DNA from: Mucilaginibacter sp.
Lineage (GTDB): Bacteria > Bacteroidota > Bacteroidia > Sphingobacteriales > Sphingobacteriaceae
Assembly (NCBI RefSeq): GCF_025359345.1
Contig: NZ_JANYGQ010000017.1
Span: 186,001-250,000 of the forward strand
DNA: 64,000 nucleotides
Reading direction: 5' to 3'
The notes beneath the pieces are model-generated. The model had not been told where the DNA came from and did no database searches. It saw only the letters and a program-made list of their open reading frames with translations. Numbering within the stretch: the first letter of the stretch is position 1; every line of letters begins with the position of its first letter. The translations under genes were made by a program, and so were the position numbers. Below, one piece after another: positions 53,136-61,689 of this stretch.

Positions 53136-53143
53136 TATATTTG
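53136..53143 (+). promoter_or_regulatory. -7 element of the MerC gene
   Basis: TATATTTG is an exact TAnnTTTG match, 4 bases before the ATG. Confidence 0.6.
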
Positions 53144-53147
53144 CAAC

Positions 53148-53576
53148 ATGAAACACCCACGGCATTCTTCAAGGCTTGATAATGTAGGCATGACAGCGTC
53201 TATATTATGTGCTGTGCATTGCGCCCTGGTGCCTTTATTAATAACCAGTTTGCCACTGTTTGGCCTGGGTTTTTTAGCCAATCCCTGGTTTGAGTGGGGC
53301 ATGATAACCCTTGCTGTTTTTGTTGGTTTTTACGCCATTGGCATTTCGTACTTTCGCTCGCACCACCGTATTTTGCCGGCTGTTTTACTATTGGGTGGTT
53401 TCCTGCTGATAATTATCGGGCACGTTTATGTTAAAAGCTGGCGTGAGGCCATTATTGTGCCGTTTGGAGGATTGCTTATTGCCACAGCCCATTTTTTTAA
53501 CTATAAGTACACTTCCATTTGCCGGGCCGACAATACCCTGTTTCATATGAAGCACAGTCACCCGCATAGCCATTAG
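53148..53576 (+). CDS. MerC-domain membrane protein
   Basis: A 142-residue protein with four hydrophobic helices and a CxxxHC cluster at SILCAVHCALVPLLI (about residues 17-31), a MerC pattern. The C-terminus is His-rich (MKHSHPHSH), which suggests metal binding. The start at MKHPRHSSRLDNVG is preferred to an ATG 12 codons upstream that lies in the operator. MerC proteins carry mercury in mer operons; here the Fur-family neighbour and the missing merA/merP point to zinc or another metal, by inference. Confidence 0.8.
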   Translation: MKHPRHSSRLDNVGMTASILCAVHCALVPLLITSLPLFGLGFLANPWFEWGMITLAVFVGFYAIGISYFRSHHRILPAVLLLGGFLLIIIGHVYVKSWREAIIVPFGGLLIATAHFFNYKYTSICRADNTLFHMKHSHPHSH

Positions 53577-53592
53577 TTTTAAGTTTGAGGTT

Positions 53593-53651
53593 TTAAGTCG
53601 AAAGTCTTAAGCCGGATTGCTGTCGTTTTTTACTTAAGACTTTCGACTTAA
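53593..53651. repeat. Perfect 19-bp inverted repeat
   Basis: TTAAGTCGAAAGTCTTAAG (53593-53611) and its exact reverse complement (53633-53651) with a 21-nt spacer. Related words extend the symmetry on both sides. Between the MerC and fur genes. Confidence 0.85.
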
Positions 53652-53718
53652 GACTATTGACTCATCCCTAATTCAAATACACATCTATACTTTTTGCCGA
53701 TGTGTGTGTTATTCTTTT

Positions 53719-53726
53719 TAACTTTG
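53719..53726 (+). promoter_or_regulatory. -7 element of the fur gene
   Basis: TAACTTTG fits TAnnTTTG; a TTTG at 53693-53696 lies 22 bases upstream as a candidate -33. Start codon is 26 bases downstream. Confidence 0.5.
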
Positions 53727-53752
53727 CGTTTGTAAAATTTTAAATAGTTCAA

Positions 53753-54190
53753 ATGACTTCTCTAGAAAAAGAACTTTTTGAAGAGTTGCTGGATAAGCAT
53801 CATCTTAAAAAAACCGCGCCGCGCCTTAAGGTACTGTCTTTACTGTCTAAAAAGGAAGTAGCAACCTCGCAGCCCGACCTCGAAAGCGTTTTGAATGATG
53901 TTGACCGGGTTACTCTTTACCGTATTCTGATTGCATTTGAAGAAAAAGGCATTATACACAAAGTGTTTGATCTGGACGGCACGGCCAACTACGCCATGTG
54001 TTCGCCGGTATGTGGTGATGAACACCACCACCATGATGAACACCTACATTTTAACTGTACCGTTTGCAAAAGTGTTTATTGTTTGGACGACCTTCACCTG
54101 CCGGAGATAAAATTGCCAAAAGGCTTTAAAGTGGATGGCTTTACCTTATATGCAGCGGGCTTGTGCCCTAAATGCAATAAACCGGCATAA
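53753..54190 (+). CDS. Fur-family metalloregulator, probable Zur
   Basis: A 145-residue repressor. Winged helix: LKKTAPRLKVLSLL and VDRVTLYRILIAFEEKG. The dimer zinc site is formed by CTVC near 100 and CPKC near 140. A striking His-rich segment DEHHHHDEHLHF near 88-99 is the regulatory metal site. The two CxxC structural motifs and the adjacent MerC gene favour Zur (zinc) over Fur (iron) or PerR, but the exact metal is inference. Confidence 0.9.
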   Translation: MTSLEKELFEELLDKHHLKKTAPRLKVLSLLSKKEVATSQPDLESVLNDVDRVTLYRILIAFEEKGIIHKVFDLDGTANYAMCSPVCGDEHHHHDEHLHFNCTVCKSVYCLDDLHLPEIKLPKGFKVDGFTLYAAGLCPKCNKPA

Positions 54191-54237
54191 TTTGAATAGG
54201 TTGAAACAATTTATTTAATTATGCACTTATCTATCTG

Positions 54238-55065
54238 ATGACAAAATACGCCCGAAGCCTAAGAGTATTTACCCTTACTGTTTCCATGTTTTTATTTTTG
54301 ATAATAACATCATTTAGTGGGGGCGATGATGATGGGCCTCAATCGTTTCATTTTAAAACTGTTGTAGTTGATGCTGGTCATGGCGGCAAAGACCCGGGTG
54401 CACACGGTTCCTATTCGTCCGAGAAGAATGTAACCCTCGCGATAGCAAAAAAACTGGAGCGCCTGCTTAAAGATAATATGCCGGAGGTAAACGTGGTGAT
54501 GACCCGCTCGACCGATAGGTTTGTGGAACTGAATAAACGCGCTAACATTGCTAACCAAATAAATGCTAACTTATTTGTTTCTATCCATTGCAATTCATCG
54601 CCAGAAGGGACAGCAAAAATTGCTCACAAGGAAAAGGGCGTGATGATGCTGGTTTACGGTTTTCACCGCAAGGAAGAACAGATTGAAGCCCTACGCGAAA
54701 ATGCTTCAATCTATATCGAAAAAGACTATCAAAAAAACTATGCCGGGTATAATGAAAAGGACCCTACATCGATGATTGTGTTAAATACTTTTATGCAAAA
54801 GTACCGCAAGCAAAGTATTTTGTTCGGCGAACTTTTGGATGAACAGTTTAAAGGAAACGATGGTCGCCGTAGCCGTGGGGTTAAGGAGCAGGGTGTTTTG
54901 GTTCTTGCCCATAGCGCAATGCCAGCCGTATTGGTTGAAACCGGTTACATAAATAACAATACCGAAGAAAAATACCTCAACTCCGAGGACGGGCAAAACG
55001 CTATTGCCAACTCTATTTTCAGGGCCATTAAGGCTTACCGCAGGCAAATTAAGCCGGTTAAGTAA
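54238..55065 (+). CDS. N-acetylmuramoyl-L-alanine amidase
   Basis: A 275-residue Amidase_3 (AmiC-type) zinc enzyme that cleaves the amide bond between MurNAc and L-Ala during cell separation. Signal peptide of about 28 residues (LFLIITSFSGG). Motifs: VVVDAGHGGKDPGAHG (His near 47), SEKNVTLAIAKKL (Glu near 61), SIHCNSS near 119 (His) and LVETGYINN near 229 (Glu). No regulatory or SPOR domain. Confidence 0.95.
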   Translation: MTKYARSLRVFTLTVSMFLFLIITSFSGGDDDGPQSFHFKTVVVDAGHGGKDPGAHGSYSSEKNVTLAIAKKLERLLKDNMPEVNVVMTRSTDRFVELNKRANIANQINANLFVSIHCNSSPEGTAKIAHKEKGVMMLVYGFHRKEEQIEALRENASIYIEKDYQKNYAGYNEKDPTSMIVLNTFMQKYRKQSILFGELLDEQFKGNDGRRSRGVKEQGVLVLAHSAMPAVLVETGYINNNTEEKYLNSEDGQNAIANSIFRAIKAYRRQIKPVK

Positions 55066-55144
55066 GCTCTGCGCAACAAACATTTTACTTGTTTAGCTGT
55101 AGTTTTTTGTATTATTTGTAAGTGTACAAAAAACCAGCATCGCC

Positions 55145-55489
55145 ATGAAAAAATTAACACTTCTTTTTATCGTAACCATCGCATTTGCCGCAACAGCCTC
55201 AGCACAAAAAAGGTTTTCGGCAGACGATTTTGCCAAAAATATGGGAAAAACAGGAACCCTTTGCGATACTGTTTACTCGCTACGGGTAGTGAGCGATACG
55301 CTTGCGTTGTTAAATATGGGGGGCGTTTATCCCAATCAGAAGTACACAGTAGCCATAAAAGGCAATAAGGTAACGCTGGACTATACCAACCTGAAAGGCA
55401 AACCACTTTGTGTAACCGGTGTGTTTTTAATGTACAAAAACAGGCCTGAGATAGAGGTTTCGGAGCCGGAGCAGATTAATGCGAAATAG
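55145..55489 (+). CDS. Small exported beta-rich protein
   Basis: A 114-residue protein with a signal peptide (MKKLTLLFIVTIAFAATASA). The mature domain resembles a small OB-fold-like barrel (TLALLNMGGVYPNQKYTVAI, then VTLDYTNLKGKPLCVTGVFL). No enzyme motif. It converges on and overlaps the neighbouring NTF2-like gene by 14 bases. Real status is supported by the clean signal peptide. Confidence 0.75.
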   Translation: MKKLTLLFIVTIAFAATASAQKRFSADDFAKNMGKTGTLCDTVYSLRVVSDTLALLNMGGVYPNQKYTVAIKGNKVTLDYTNLKGKPLCVTGVFLMYKNRPEIEVSEPEQINAK

Positions 55490-55967
55490 ACCAATGCAGA
55501 TTTTTCAGTTTCCAACGTCCGTCATTAAGCCCGGAAATGGCGGTAAAATAGCCGTGTGTATGTTGGGTCAAACCTTTGGTATCTGTAAGATCTTCGTTAA
55601 ATCCGGCTGCGATAAATACTGCATCGTTTGCCAGGGCGACGGCCTTTACGTTGCTCCAAACTAATTTTATGCGCGGGATAATCTTAACAAGGGTATCCAA
55701 AACAAATTTTCGTGCCGACGGGTAGCTGGCAAAAGCAATCTTACCGTCGGATGCCATGAAAAAGCCTGGACTATCGTCAAAGTAATTTAGCCAGGCAGCG
55801 GGGCCTTTGGCTGAGATATCGTTTTCGATATTAACCATCAACTTAACCGCGCTATCCTTCACCATTGCGCTATCAGCGGGAGTTAACTTAGCTATTTTTT
55901 GCCGGCATGCAAAAGCCATAGTCACAATCACTATAGACAGGCTATATTGTTTTGCAAGGCGCGTCAT
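55476..55967 (-). CDS. NTF2-like (SnoaL/DUF4440) exported protein
   Basis: A 163-residue protein with a short hydrophobic leader (MTRLAKQYSLSIVIVTMAFAC, which ends in a lipobox-like AFAC). The mature part has the cone-shaped NTF2-like pattern: WLNYFDDSPGFFMASDGKIA near 62 and GYFTAISGLNDGRWKLKNLHW near the C-terminus. Family members are enzymes or ligand carriers; no catalytic pair is obvious. Confidence 0.8.
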   Translation of the reverse strand: MTRLAKQYSLSIVIVTMAFACRQKIAKLTPADSAMVKDSAVKLMVNIENDISAKGPAAWLNYFDDSPGFFMASDGKIAFASYPSARKFVLDTLVKIIPRIKLVWSNVKAVALANDAVFIAAGFNEDLTDTKGLTQHTHGYFTAISGLNDGRWKLKNLHWSISH

Positions 55968-56059
55968 AAGTCCGGCTATCTTTGGTTTAATTGTAATCTA
56001 AGCTATACAAAAAAACAAAATAAATTACACATCAATTTTTAATAATTGATAAAGTGTAC

Positions 56060-57637
56060 TTACAAATGCCTTACCTGCCAGCTCCTTACCGAAAAACTCA
56101 CCGCGCCCAAAAATACATTCAGCATCAACATAATCGATATAAAGCCTATGGGCGAATCATGTGGCAACGCCCCGAGGTAATCGGTTAATGGTATTTTTTG
56201 CGTTATAAGATAGGTGATAAAGAAAAACAGAATCTTGAATAGCTTTTTGCCACCGCTTACAATCCCGAGGCTTGCCGCGAGTAAAACAAGAAAGGCAGCG
56301 CCGTTGATAATATTGAACACCGAATAAATATTCCCGGCGGCGGCACTGCGCAATATCACCGGCAGCGCTAATGCAACAGCCATTGTAAAAGCTGCCAATA
56401 ACTGCGATGGCAGCATGCGCTGTAATGGCTTGTATGACGACCAGGTGAAATAGTGAAGCCGGTTTGTTACTTCTTTGGTTGCCAGTTCCGACCAGCGCGT
56501 AACCTGCAAAAACAACAATATGGGCAAAAGATATGCATAAGCTATATCGAGCTTAACAAACACCATGCTTATCCAAAGCCCGCCGTTGACCAGCCAAAAC
56601 CATTTTGGCCCTTTGCGGATAAGCAGTAATAGTTCGGTTTTAACAAACGGGAAGATGCTGTAATCGGTAACCACAGGCGGTAACAACGACACATTAATTC
56701 CGGCTGCAAAGGTGCCATTGGTATGCGATATGTTTGCCGGTGCCAGGGCTTTTTTCTTTTTACCGGCGGCTTGTTTAAAATCAAACCTGTGGAAAAAAGA
56801 GGATGAAAAATAAACTAAGCCAAATGCAATGCAAATCCACATCAGCCGGCTTGCAATAAAAATGCCTGTCCAGCTAATGCCATCCCACTCAAAAGTTTTA
56901 AACCGGTGTTTGGCGCTAAAAGTAAAGCCAAGGTTAACGGCGTCGATATGTTCATGATATTGCGTGTTTACTTTGTCCTTCACGCTATTGGTCATGGTGT
57001 TTACGCCAAAGGTGTCGATGAACGTATTTACCGTGCTGCTCTTGTGCCCGACGACATTTGCCATCAGCGCACCGAACAGGAAGAAGAAGATAATGTATTG
57101 CAGGATCAGCCTTCGCCCCAAAAAAACTTCGGCAACTATGGCCAGCGCCGATACGGTGAACAAGGCCGGAATTGCAAAAAACAGGAATGGTAGTATAAAA
57201 TCGCCGATGATGAAAGGGCTGCCGCTTGTTCGCACAAAAAACATGACAATGCTAATCAAGAATGTGAGGGCCGAAATGGTAAGCAAAACAAAAAAGTTGC
57301 TGAGGAATTTGCTTAATAAGTATCCGAAATTGGTAATGGGTGTTGTGGCAATAATTTGGCCGATGCCTGTATCTACATCTTTTTTGATACCTCCGTTTAT
57401 TAGGAAAAACCCATAGAGCGAAAGCATGATGGTTGTCATCATTGCCGAAACATGCCCCACCCATGCCGAATTATATATTCCTTTATAACCGACAACATTC
57501 AGTGTGGTGTACGAGGCTGTTGGCGGCGGCACAAACGAATAGGCCGCGTAAATGGTAATTGCCAGTGTTATTAAAAACGAATAGCTGCGCGTGCGCTGCA
57601 AATAGTCGGCCTTTATGATGCTGTAAATGTATTTCAC
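56060..57637 (-). CDS. ABC-2 type transporter permease
   Basis: A 525-residue integral membrane protein with about 12 hydrophobic helices. N-terminal topology: RTRSYSFLITLAITIYAAYS, then LYGFFLINGGIKKDVDTGIG, typical of ABC-2 export permeases. The mid-protein soluble loop (about 290-340) is poorly conserved. It follows its ATPase gene by 4 bases. Confidence 0.88.
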   Translation of the reverse strand: MKYIYSIIKADYLQRTRSYSFLITLAITIYAAYSFVPPPTASYTTLNVVGYKGIYNSAWVGHVSAMMTTIMLSLYGFFLINGGIKKDVDTGIGQIIATTPITNFGYLLSKFLSNFFVLLTISALTFLISIVMFFVRTSGSPFIIGDFILPFLFFAIPALFTVSALAIVAEVFLGRRLILQYIIFFFLFGALMANVVGHKSSTVNTFIDTFGVNTMTNSVKDKVNTQYHEHIDAVNLGFTFSAKHRFKTFEWDGISWTGIFIASRLMWICIAFGLVYFSSSFFHRFDFKQAAGKKKKALAPANISHTNGTFAAGINVSLLPPVVTDYSIFPFVKTELLLLIRKGPKWFWLVNGGLWISMVFVKLDIAYAYLLPILLFLQVTRWSELATKEVTNRLHYFTWSSYKPLQRMLPSQLLAAFTMAVALALPVILRSAAAGNIYSVFNIINGAAFLVLLAASLGIVSGGKKLFKILFFFITYLITQKIPLTDYLGALPHDSPIGFISIMLMLNVFLGAVSFSVRSWQVRHL

Positions 57638-57641
57638 GGCG

Positions 57642-58514
57642 TTAGGCTTTAGTATGTGTTAAAAACAGGTAGGCATCCTCCAGTGTAGCGTTAACTGCGA
57701 TAGAACCTGCCTCTGGCTGGTGGTCCCGGGTAATATAGCGCGCCCTTGTTTGATCTTTTTGACGGCTGGTATCAATAACAAGATGCCGCGCCTTTAAATC
57801 GTTAAGTTGCTGACTATCCAGTATGGTTTCAAATACCTTGCCCTCAACCAGTTTCACTATATCGGGCTGTGTGCCTTTTTCAAGCAGCGTGCCGTTTTGC
57901 ATAATGGCAACCTCATCGGCAATGGCCTCGATATCTGATACAATATGCGACGAAAGTATAATGATACAATCATTTGCCAGATCGGAAATTAACTGGCGAA
58001 AGCGGACACGTTCCTCCGGGTCGAGACCTACGGTTGGCTCGTCAAAAATTAAAACTTTCGGGTCGTTAAGCAGGGCCTGGGCTATGCCTATACGCTGTTT
58101 CATGCCGCCGCTGTAGGTGCCTATGGGGCGTTTGGCATCAGCAGTGAGGTTAACACCGTCGAGCAGCATATCAATTCGTTTCCGTAAATCAGGGCCGCCA
58201 ACGCCTTTAAGTGCTGCAATGTATTCCAGGAACTCGTATGCGTTAAGATTTGGGTACACGCCAAAATCCTGCGGCAGGTAGCCTAATATTTTGCGGATGT
58301 TGTCGGGGTTCTTAACAATATCTTCGCCATCCAAAAACAGCGTGCCCGTTGTGGGTTTGCTGATGGTGGCAATAATTTTCATCAGGGTTGATTTCCCTGC
58401 CCCGTTGGGCCCAAGCAGACCTAAGATCCCCCTGTCGATTGTGATGGAATAATTAGATAAGCCGGTTTTATGCTTGTTATATTGTTTGGTAAGGTTTTTA
58501 ATTTCTAAGGCCAT
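57642..58514 (-). CDS. ABC transporter ATP-binding protein
   Basis: A 290-residue ATPase that energises the adjacent permease. Walker A LLGPNGAGKSTLMKIIA near 31-47, Q-loop LPQDFGVYPN, signature TYSGGMKQRIGIAQALL near 133-149, Walker B VLIFDEPTVGLD near 153, and the H-loop serine/His in ILSSHIVSD. Substrate unknown. Confidence 0.95.
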   Translation of the reverse strand: MALEIKNLTKQYNKHKTGLSNYSITIDRGILGLLGPNGAGKSTLMKIIATISKPTTGTLFLDGEDIVKNPDNIRKILGYLPQDFGVYPNLNAYEFLEYIAALKGVGGPDLRKRIDMLLDGVNLTADAKRPIGTYSGGMKQRIGIAQALLNDPKVLIFDEPTVGLDPEERVRFRQLISDLANDCIIILSSHIVSDIEAIADEVAIMQNGTLLEKGTQPDIVKLVEGKVFETILDSQQLNDLKARHLVIDTSRQKDQTRARYITRDHQPEAGSIAVNATLEDAYLFLTHTKA

Positions 58515-58581
58515 AACGATTGTATATGCCTTTGAGATGCTATTTGGGGGATTAGGTTACAGCCCGGGGAAAAAATAGATC

Positions 58582-58668
58582 CAAGAATCGAGAAATCAAG
58601 AGTCAAGAAGTAAAAAGTCCGCCTAGTCTTCTTATCTTGATTCCTGACTCTTGACTTCTTGATTCTTC
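58582..58668. repeat. Inverted AATCAAGA word repeat
   Basis: The left arm (58582-58617) and right arm (about 58632-58668) are imperfect inverted copies of the words AAGAATC, ATCAAGAGTCA and AGAAGTCA. The same word family is found at 61690-61765. Between the ABC ATPase gene and the glycosidase gene. Confidence 0.75.
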
Positions 58669-58669
58669 G

Positions 58670-60340
58670 TTACAAATCCCAATTAAAATCAACTTCCCTG
58701 CCATTCAGCTTCCATTTACTTGGAAAGGGGTTTGTCATCCAATCCAGTGGTTCACCAAGCGGCTGCGGTTTGGCGGCCATAGCAAAGCACTCTTTAATAT
58801 ATTTTTTCTGTGCTTCGCCGGTAGCTTCGGGCTGGGCCGAAATAAATAGCGGTGCACCGCTTTCGGCAAGCAACTGCATCCACTGCTTGTTTCGCTCCCA
58901 CGATATATCTTTGGTAACGCCAACGCAATCGCCGTCGGCAGCATAAAATGCGTTATGTTGGGGCAGGCGGAAAGCCATGGTGTTTACGCCCATTTTTTTA
59001 ACACGCGGCCATTCCCTGCCGCTGGTATCATCACCAATGCGGTTCAATTCAAACAACCCGGCCGACAGGTGGCTCATGGTATTGCAGCCGATAATATAAA
59101 TACCGTCGCCGGCTGCATTACGTATCGTCCGGTAAAGATGATTGATGATTTCGGCAGTGGTTTTTGTTTTGTCGTAAAAACTCCAGTTAGGCGTTGTTAG
59201 TGCGTCCTTCATTTTGTTACCCCAGCGCCCAAAAATATCATAAGTGGTATAATCATGTTTTACCATTTCAAAGCCCCATTGCTTGTAAACATCAAAATAA
59301 GCTTTTATGCGTTCGATATTCTCGGGGATGGTTGGGTCAAGTATCGGCGCTTTCGGATCGTCACGGCCAGGGATTTTCGGCAATGTTAAACTTTCTTTTT
59401 CATCGTGCCTTGCACAAAGTGGCCGTATCCATAAACCCGGGCGCATACCGAGTTTTTTTATCTCGTCGCCCATGGCGTGCATATCCTTAAACTTGTCATT
59501 GGGTTTTGCATAGGTTTCGTTCCAGCCACCATCGCCCGGCAGCAGCGGCGAATATTCGGCCCAGCCGGCGTCAATTACCGAGAACGGGCGGTTATTGGTA
59601 TCAGTAACCAGCTCAGCCATCATGGCGGTGGTTTTCTTAATCAGTTCGTACGAGTTCTCGCCGTAGGCAAAATACCAGTCGTTTATACCATAAACAGGTT
59701 GCTTTGGTAGCCGCGGCTTATCGCACATAAGTTTGCAAAAACGGTGGGCTGCAGCGTAGGTATTTTCGGTGGCCGTGCTATGCATGGTCACAATATCTGC
59801 GGCATGCAGTTTTCTGTTGCCCAGGTGTACCCCAGCCCCGCCCGAATGGGTATCCAGGGTTAGTTCAAGGTTTGCAGGGCCAACATTCCACCAGCAAATT
59901 GTGTTTGGCCCGGTTTTTACACCAAAGCAGGCTGTGTTTTTGCCATCGTTTACTAATACATACCAGGGGTTTTTGTTATCACTGTCCATGCCGCGCCAGG
60001 CAAGGTCGCCATAGCTGCGTTCAAAATGGTCGCCCATGGTTTTGGCTGCCGTGGCAGTTTGATGTTTCCATTTAAGTTTTATGCCCGATAAAACTGTTTT
60101 TGGCGACTGAACATATACTCCGCTTGCATTGCCATTGGTTTTAAAGCTTACTTCCACATCTTTATGAACGAACGCGCCATTTCCTGATGGTTTCAACTGG
60201 AACCAATCGGCATCAGACTGCCCCCAAACTTCATCCGGGTGGTTTATTAAAGCGGCGTTATCGCTGGCATACGTAATACGGCTAAACAAGAGGGCTGCGG
60301 TGGCAGTTGCCGATAATTTTACAAAATGACGTCGTTGCAT
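58670..60340 (-). CDS. Alpha-galactosidase-like clan GH-D glycosidase
   Basis: A 556-residue secreted enzyme. The N-terminus MQRRHFVKLSATATAALLFS has a Tat-type twin-arginine signal. A beta-sandwich precedes a (beta/alpha)8 barrel. Barrel motifs: YGINDWYFAYGENS near 219, PFSVIDAGWAEYSPL near 253, GMRPGLWIRP near 300, the nucleophile Asp in EMVKHDYTTYDIFG near 363 and the probable acid/base in RIGDDTSG near 435. These features match GH27/GH36-type retaining enzymes. The galactose specificity is inferred. Confidence 0.85.
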   Translation of the reverse strand: MQRRHFVKLSATATAALLFSRITYASDNAALINHPDEVWGQSDADWFQLKPSGNGAFVHKDVEVSFKTNGNASGVYVQSPKTVLSGIKLKWKHQTATAAKTMGDHFERSYGDLAWRGMDSDNKNPWYVLVNDGKNTACFGVKTGPNTICWWNVGPANLELTLDTHSGGAGVHLGNRKLHAADIVTMHSTATENTYAAAHRFCKLMCDKPRLPKQPVYGINDWYFAYGENSYELIKKTTAMMAELVTDTNNRPFSVIDAGWAEYSPLLPGDGGWNETYAKPNDKFKDMHAMGDEIKKLGMRPGLWIRPLCARHDEKESLTLPKIPGRDDPKAPILDPTIPENIERIKAYFDVYKQWGFEMVKHDYTTYDIFGRWGNKMKDALTTPNWSFYDKTKTTAEIINHLYRTIRNAAGDGIYIIGCNTMSHLSAGLFELNRIGDDTSGREWPRVKKMGVNTMAFRLPQHNAFYAADGDCVGVTKDISWERNKQWMQLLAESGAPLFISAQPEATGEAQKKYIKECFAMAAKPQPLGEPLDWMTNPFPSKWKLNGREVDFNWDL

Positions 60341-60497
60341 ATAGGTTAATGATAATTTTTTTCCGAAAGCTAACTTATAGAGCCGCCTGGTGGAGGCAAT
60401 AAATGGTTGTTACGGTAAAAATAGGTTTTTACCCTTTATATGCAATTAAATAGGATGTAATAATGACAGTAATTTTAACAGGCGAAAATTTTAATGC

Positions 60498-60680
60498 TCA
60501 TTGCAATATCCATTTCTTGCGCATGCATTTGAGACACTTGTACTTTCTTACCGGAAGCCAAAAGAAAAAAGTTTTTACGAAGCCGCCCCTCGGAATTCTT
60601 TGCATTTCTGACCGATCGGCCCTTCTGCATGGGCATAAATTCCCGCTATCAGGGGTTTTAGTTAAGGGATTTTGTTGCAT
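60498..60680 (-). CDS. Candidate small zinc-ribbon protein
   Basis: A 60-residue frame containing Cys-Pro-Cys near residue 17 and KCLKC near residue 52, with GGFVKTFFFWLPVRKYKCLK between, a pattern reminiscent of short zinc-ribbon proteins in which an aromatic FWLP-R-YKC core precedes the second knuckle. The first knuckle is CxC rather than CxxC, so the gene could be degenerate. No opposing gene competes convincingly. Role unknown. Confidence 0.4.
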   Translation of the reverse strand: MQQNPLTKTPDSGNLCPCRRADRSEMQRIPRGGFVKTFFFWLPVRKYKCLKCMRKKWILQ

Positions 60681-61021
60681 AATACCAATAGTTTAAGTAA
60701 AACAAAAACAATTTCTTCTCAGGAAATGGTTGTAATTGGTGATTAAGAACGATAAACGCAGACGAACTATTTTGCGTTTTGGGATTATTGTTATATACCA
60801 GCACCAGGTGGCTGTTTATCAATAATATGGTTTAAGTGGGCCAAACGCTGGTTAACGCGATACCTCGTTTAACAAATATAAACTAATCCATTTTAAAATA
60901 AAAACGGATTTTCCTTTTTGTAATAGTGAGCAATTATCTCATGAATATTTAAATTAATTTAAATTATTTGACCGGCTGAGGTAGCTTTTTTGTCATATTG
61001 GCAAAAGCAATCGTAAGGAAT

Positions 61022-61050
61022 ATAACATATAGATTATATCTATATGTTAT
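61022..61050. promoter_or_regulatory. OxyR-consensus palindrome before ahpC
   Basis: Perfect 12-bp arms ATAACATATAGA / TCTATATGTTAT with a 5-nt centre. Inside, ATAGATTATATCTAT (61029-61043) fits the OxyR pattern ATAG-N-T-N3-A-N-CTAT at every fixed position. It lies 71 bases before the ahpC ATG, upstream of the -7 element, where an activator would bind. No oxyR gene is in the window. Confidence 0.68.
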
Positions 61051-61085
61051 CAATTCTTTATATAAAATGCGGTATTTAAAAGTGA

Positions 61086-61093
61086 TATATTTG
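61086..61093 (+). promoter_or_regulatory. -7 element of ahpC
   Basis: TATATTTG, exact TAnnTTTG match, 27 bases before the ATG. The -33 region lacks a good TTTG, as expected for an activated promoter. Confidence 0.6.
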
Positions 61094-61120
61094 TAGCGAA
61101 ATTTAAAAAACAATATAAAT

Positions 61121-61666
61121 ATGCTAACTATAGGTCAAAAATTCCCTCAATTTTCTAAAACCGCTGTTGTAAGTATCGAAAAAGGAAAAGAGTTTGAAAC
61201 TATCACATCTGATTTTTTGGTAAACGAAGATAACGTTTGGACAGTAATGTTCTGGTGGCCAAAAGATTTCACTTTTGTGTGCCCAACTGAAATTTCCGAA
61301 TTCAATAAAAGCTATGGTGAATTCCGCGACCGCGATACCCGCCTGATTGGCGCATCAACCGATACCGAATTTGTGCACGCAGCCTGGAGAAGGGATCATG
61401 CCGATTTACGCGACCTGAAATTCCCTATGCTTGCTGATACTTCAAAATCGTTAGCTGAAGAGCTGGGTATATTAGAACCAAACGAAAAAATTGCTTACCG
61501 TGCGACCTTTATTATTGATCCAACAGGCATCATCCGCTGGGTATCGGTAAACGACTTGAGCGTGGGCCGTAACGTAAAAGAGGTTTTACGTGTACTTGAT
61601 GGTTTGCAAACCGATGAACTTTGCCCTTGCAACTGGGTTAAAGGCGAAGAAACACTTACAGTATAA
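61121..61666 (+). CDS. ahpC: Peroxiredoxin, AhpC-like
   Basis: A 181-residue thiol peroxidase that reduces hydrogen peroxide and alkyl hydroperoxides. Peroxidatic Cys54 in DFTFVCPTEI; a C-terminal CPCNW gives two candidate resolving cysteines (Cys168 and Cys170). Family markers FPMLADTSKSLAEELGI and RATFIIDPTGIIRW are present. AhpD-like gene follows 137 bases downstream, with a word repeat in the gap. The operator upstream implies peroxide induction. Confidence 0.94.
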   Translation: MLTIGQKFPQFSKTAVVSIEKGKEFETITSDFLVNEDNVWTVMFWWPKDFTFVCPTEISEFNKSYGEFRDRDTRLIGASTDTEFVHAAWRRDHADLRDLKFPMLADTSKSLAEELGILEPNEKIAYRATFIIDPTGIIRWVSVNDLSVGRNVKEVLRVLDGLQTDELCPCNWVKGEETLTV

Positions 61667-61689
61667 TTAGAGCCAGGAATTCAAGAATC

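Larger units (their letters stand above)
60341..61120. other. Long AT-rich gap, 780 bp
   Basis: Only one weak gene candidate (60498-60680, minus) was found. Toward the right edge lie the OxyR-type palindrome (61022-61050) and the ahpC -7 element (61086-61093). An AT-rich palindromic stretch AAATTAATTTAAATT is near 60949-60963. No RNA gene was recognised. Confidence 0.5.

Noticed and set aside
53148..53576. Mercury-resistance operon
   Set aside because: Only a MerC-domain gene is present; merA, merP, merT and merR are absent.
60463..60696. 77-residue plus-strand frame
   Set aside because: Composition and lack of motifs are unconvincing; the opposing minus-strand frame with a Cys-rich core is the better candidate.
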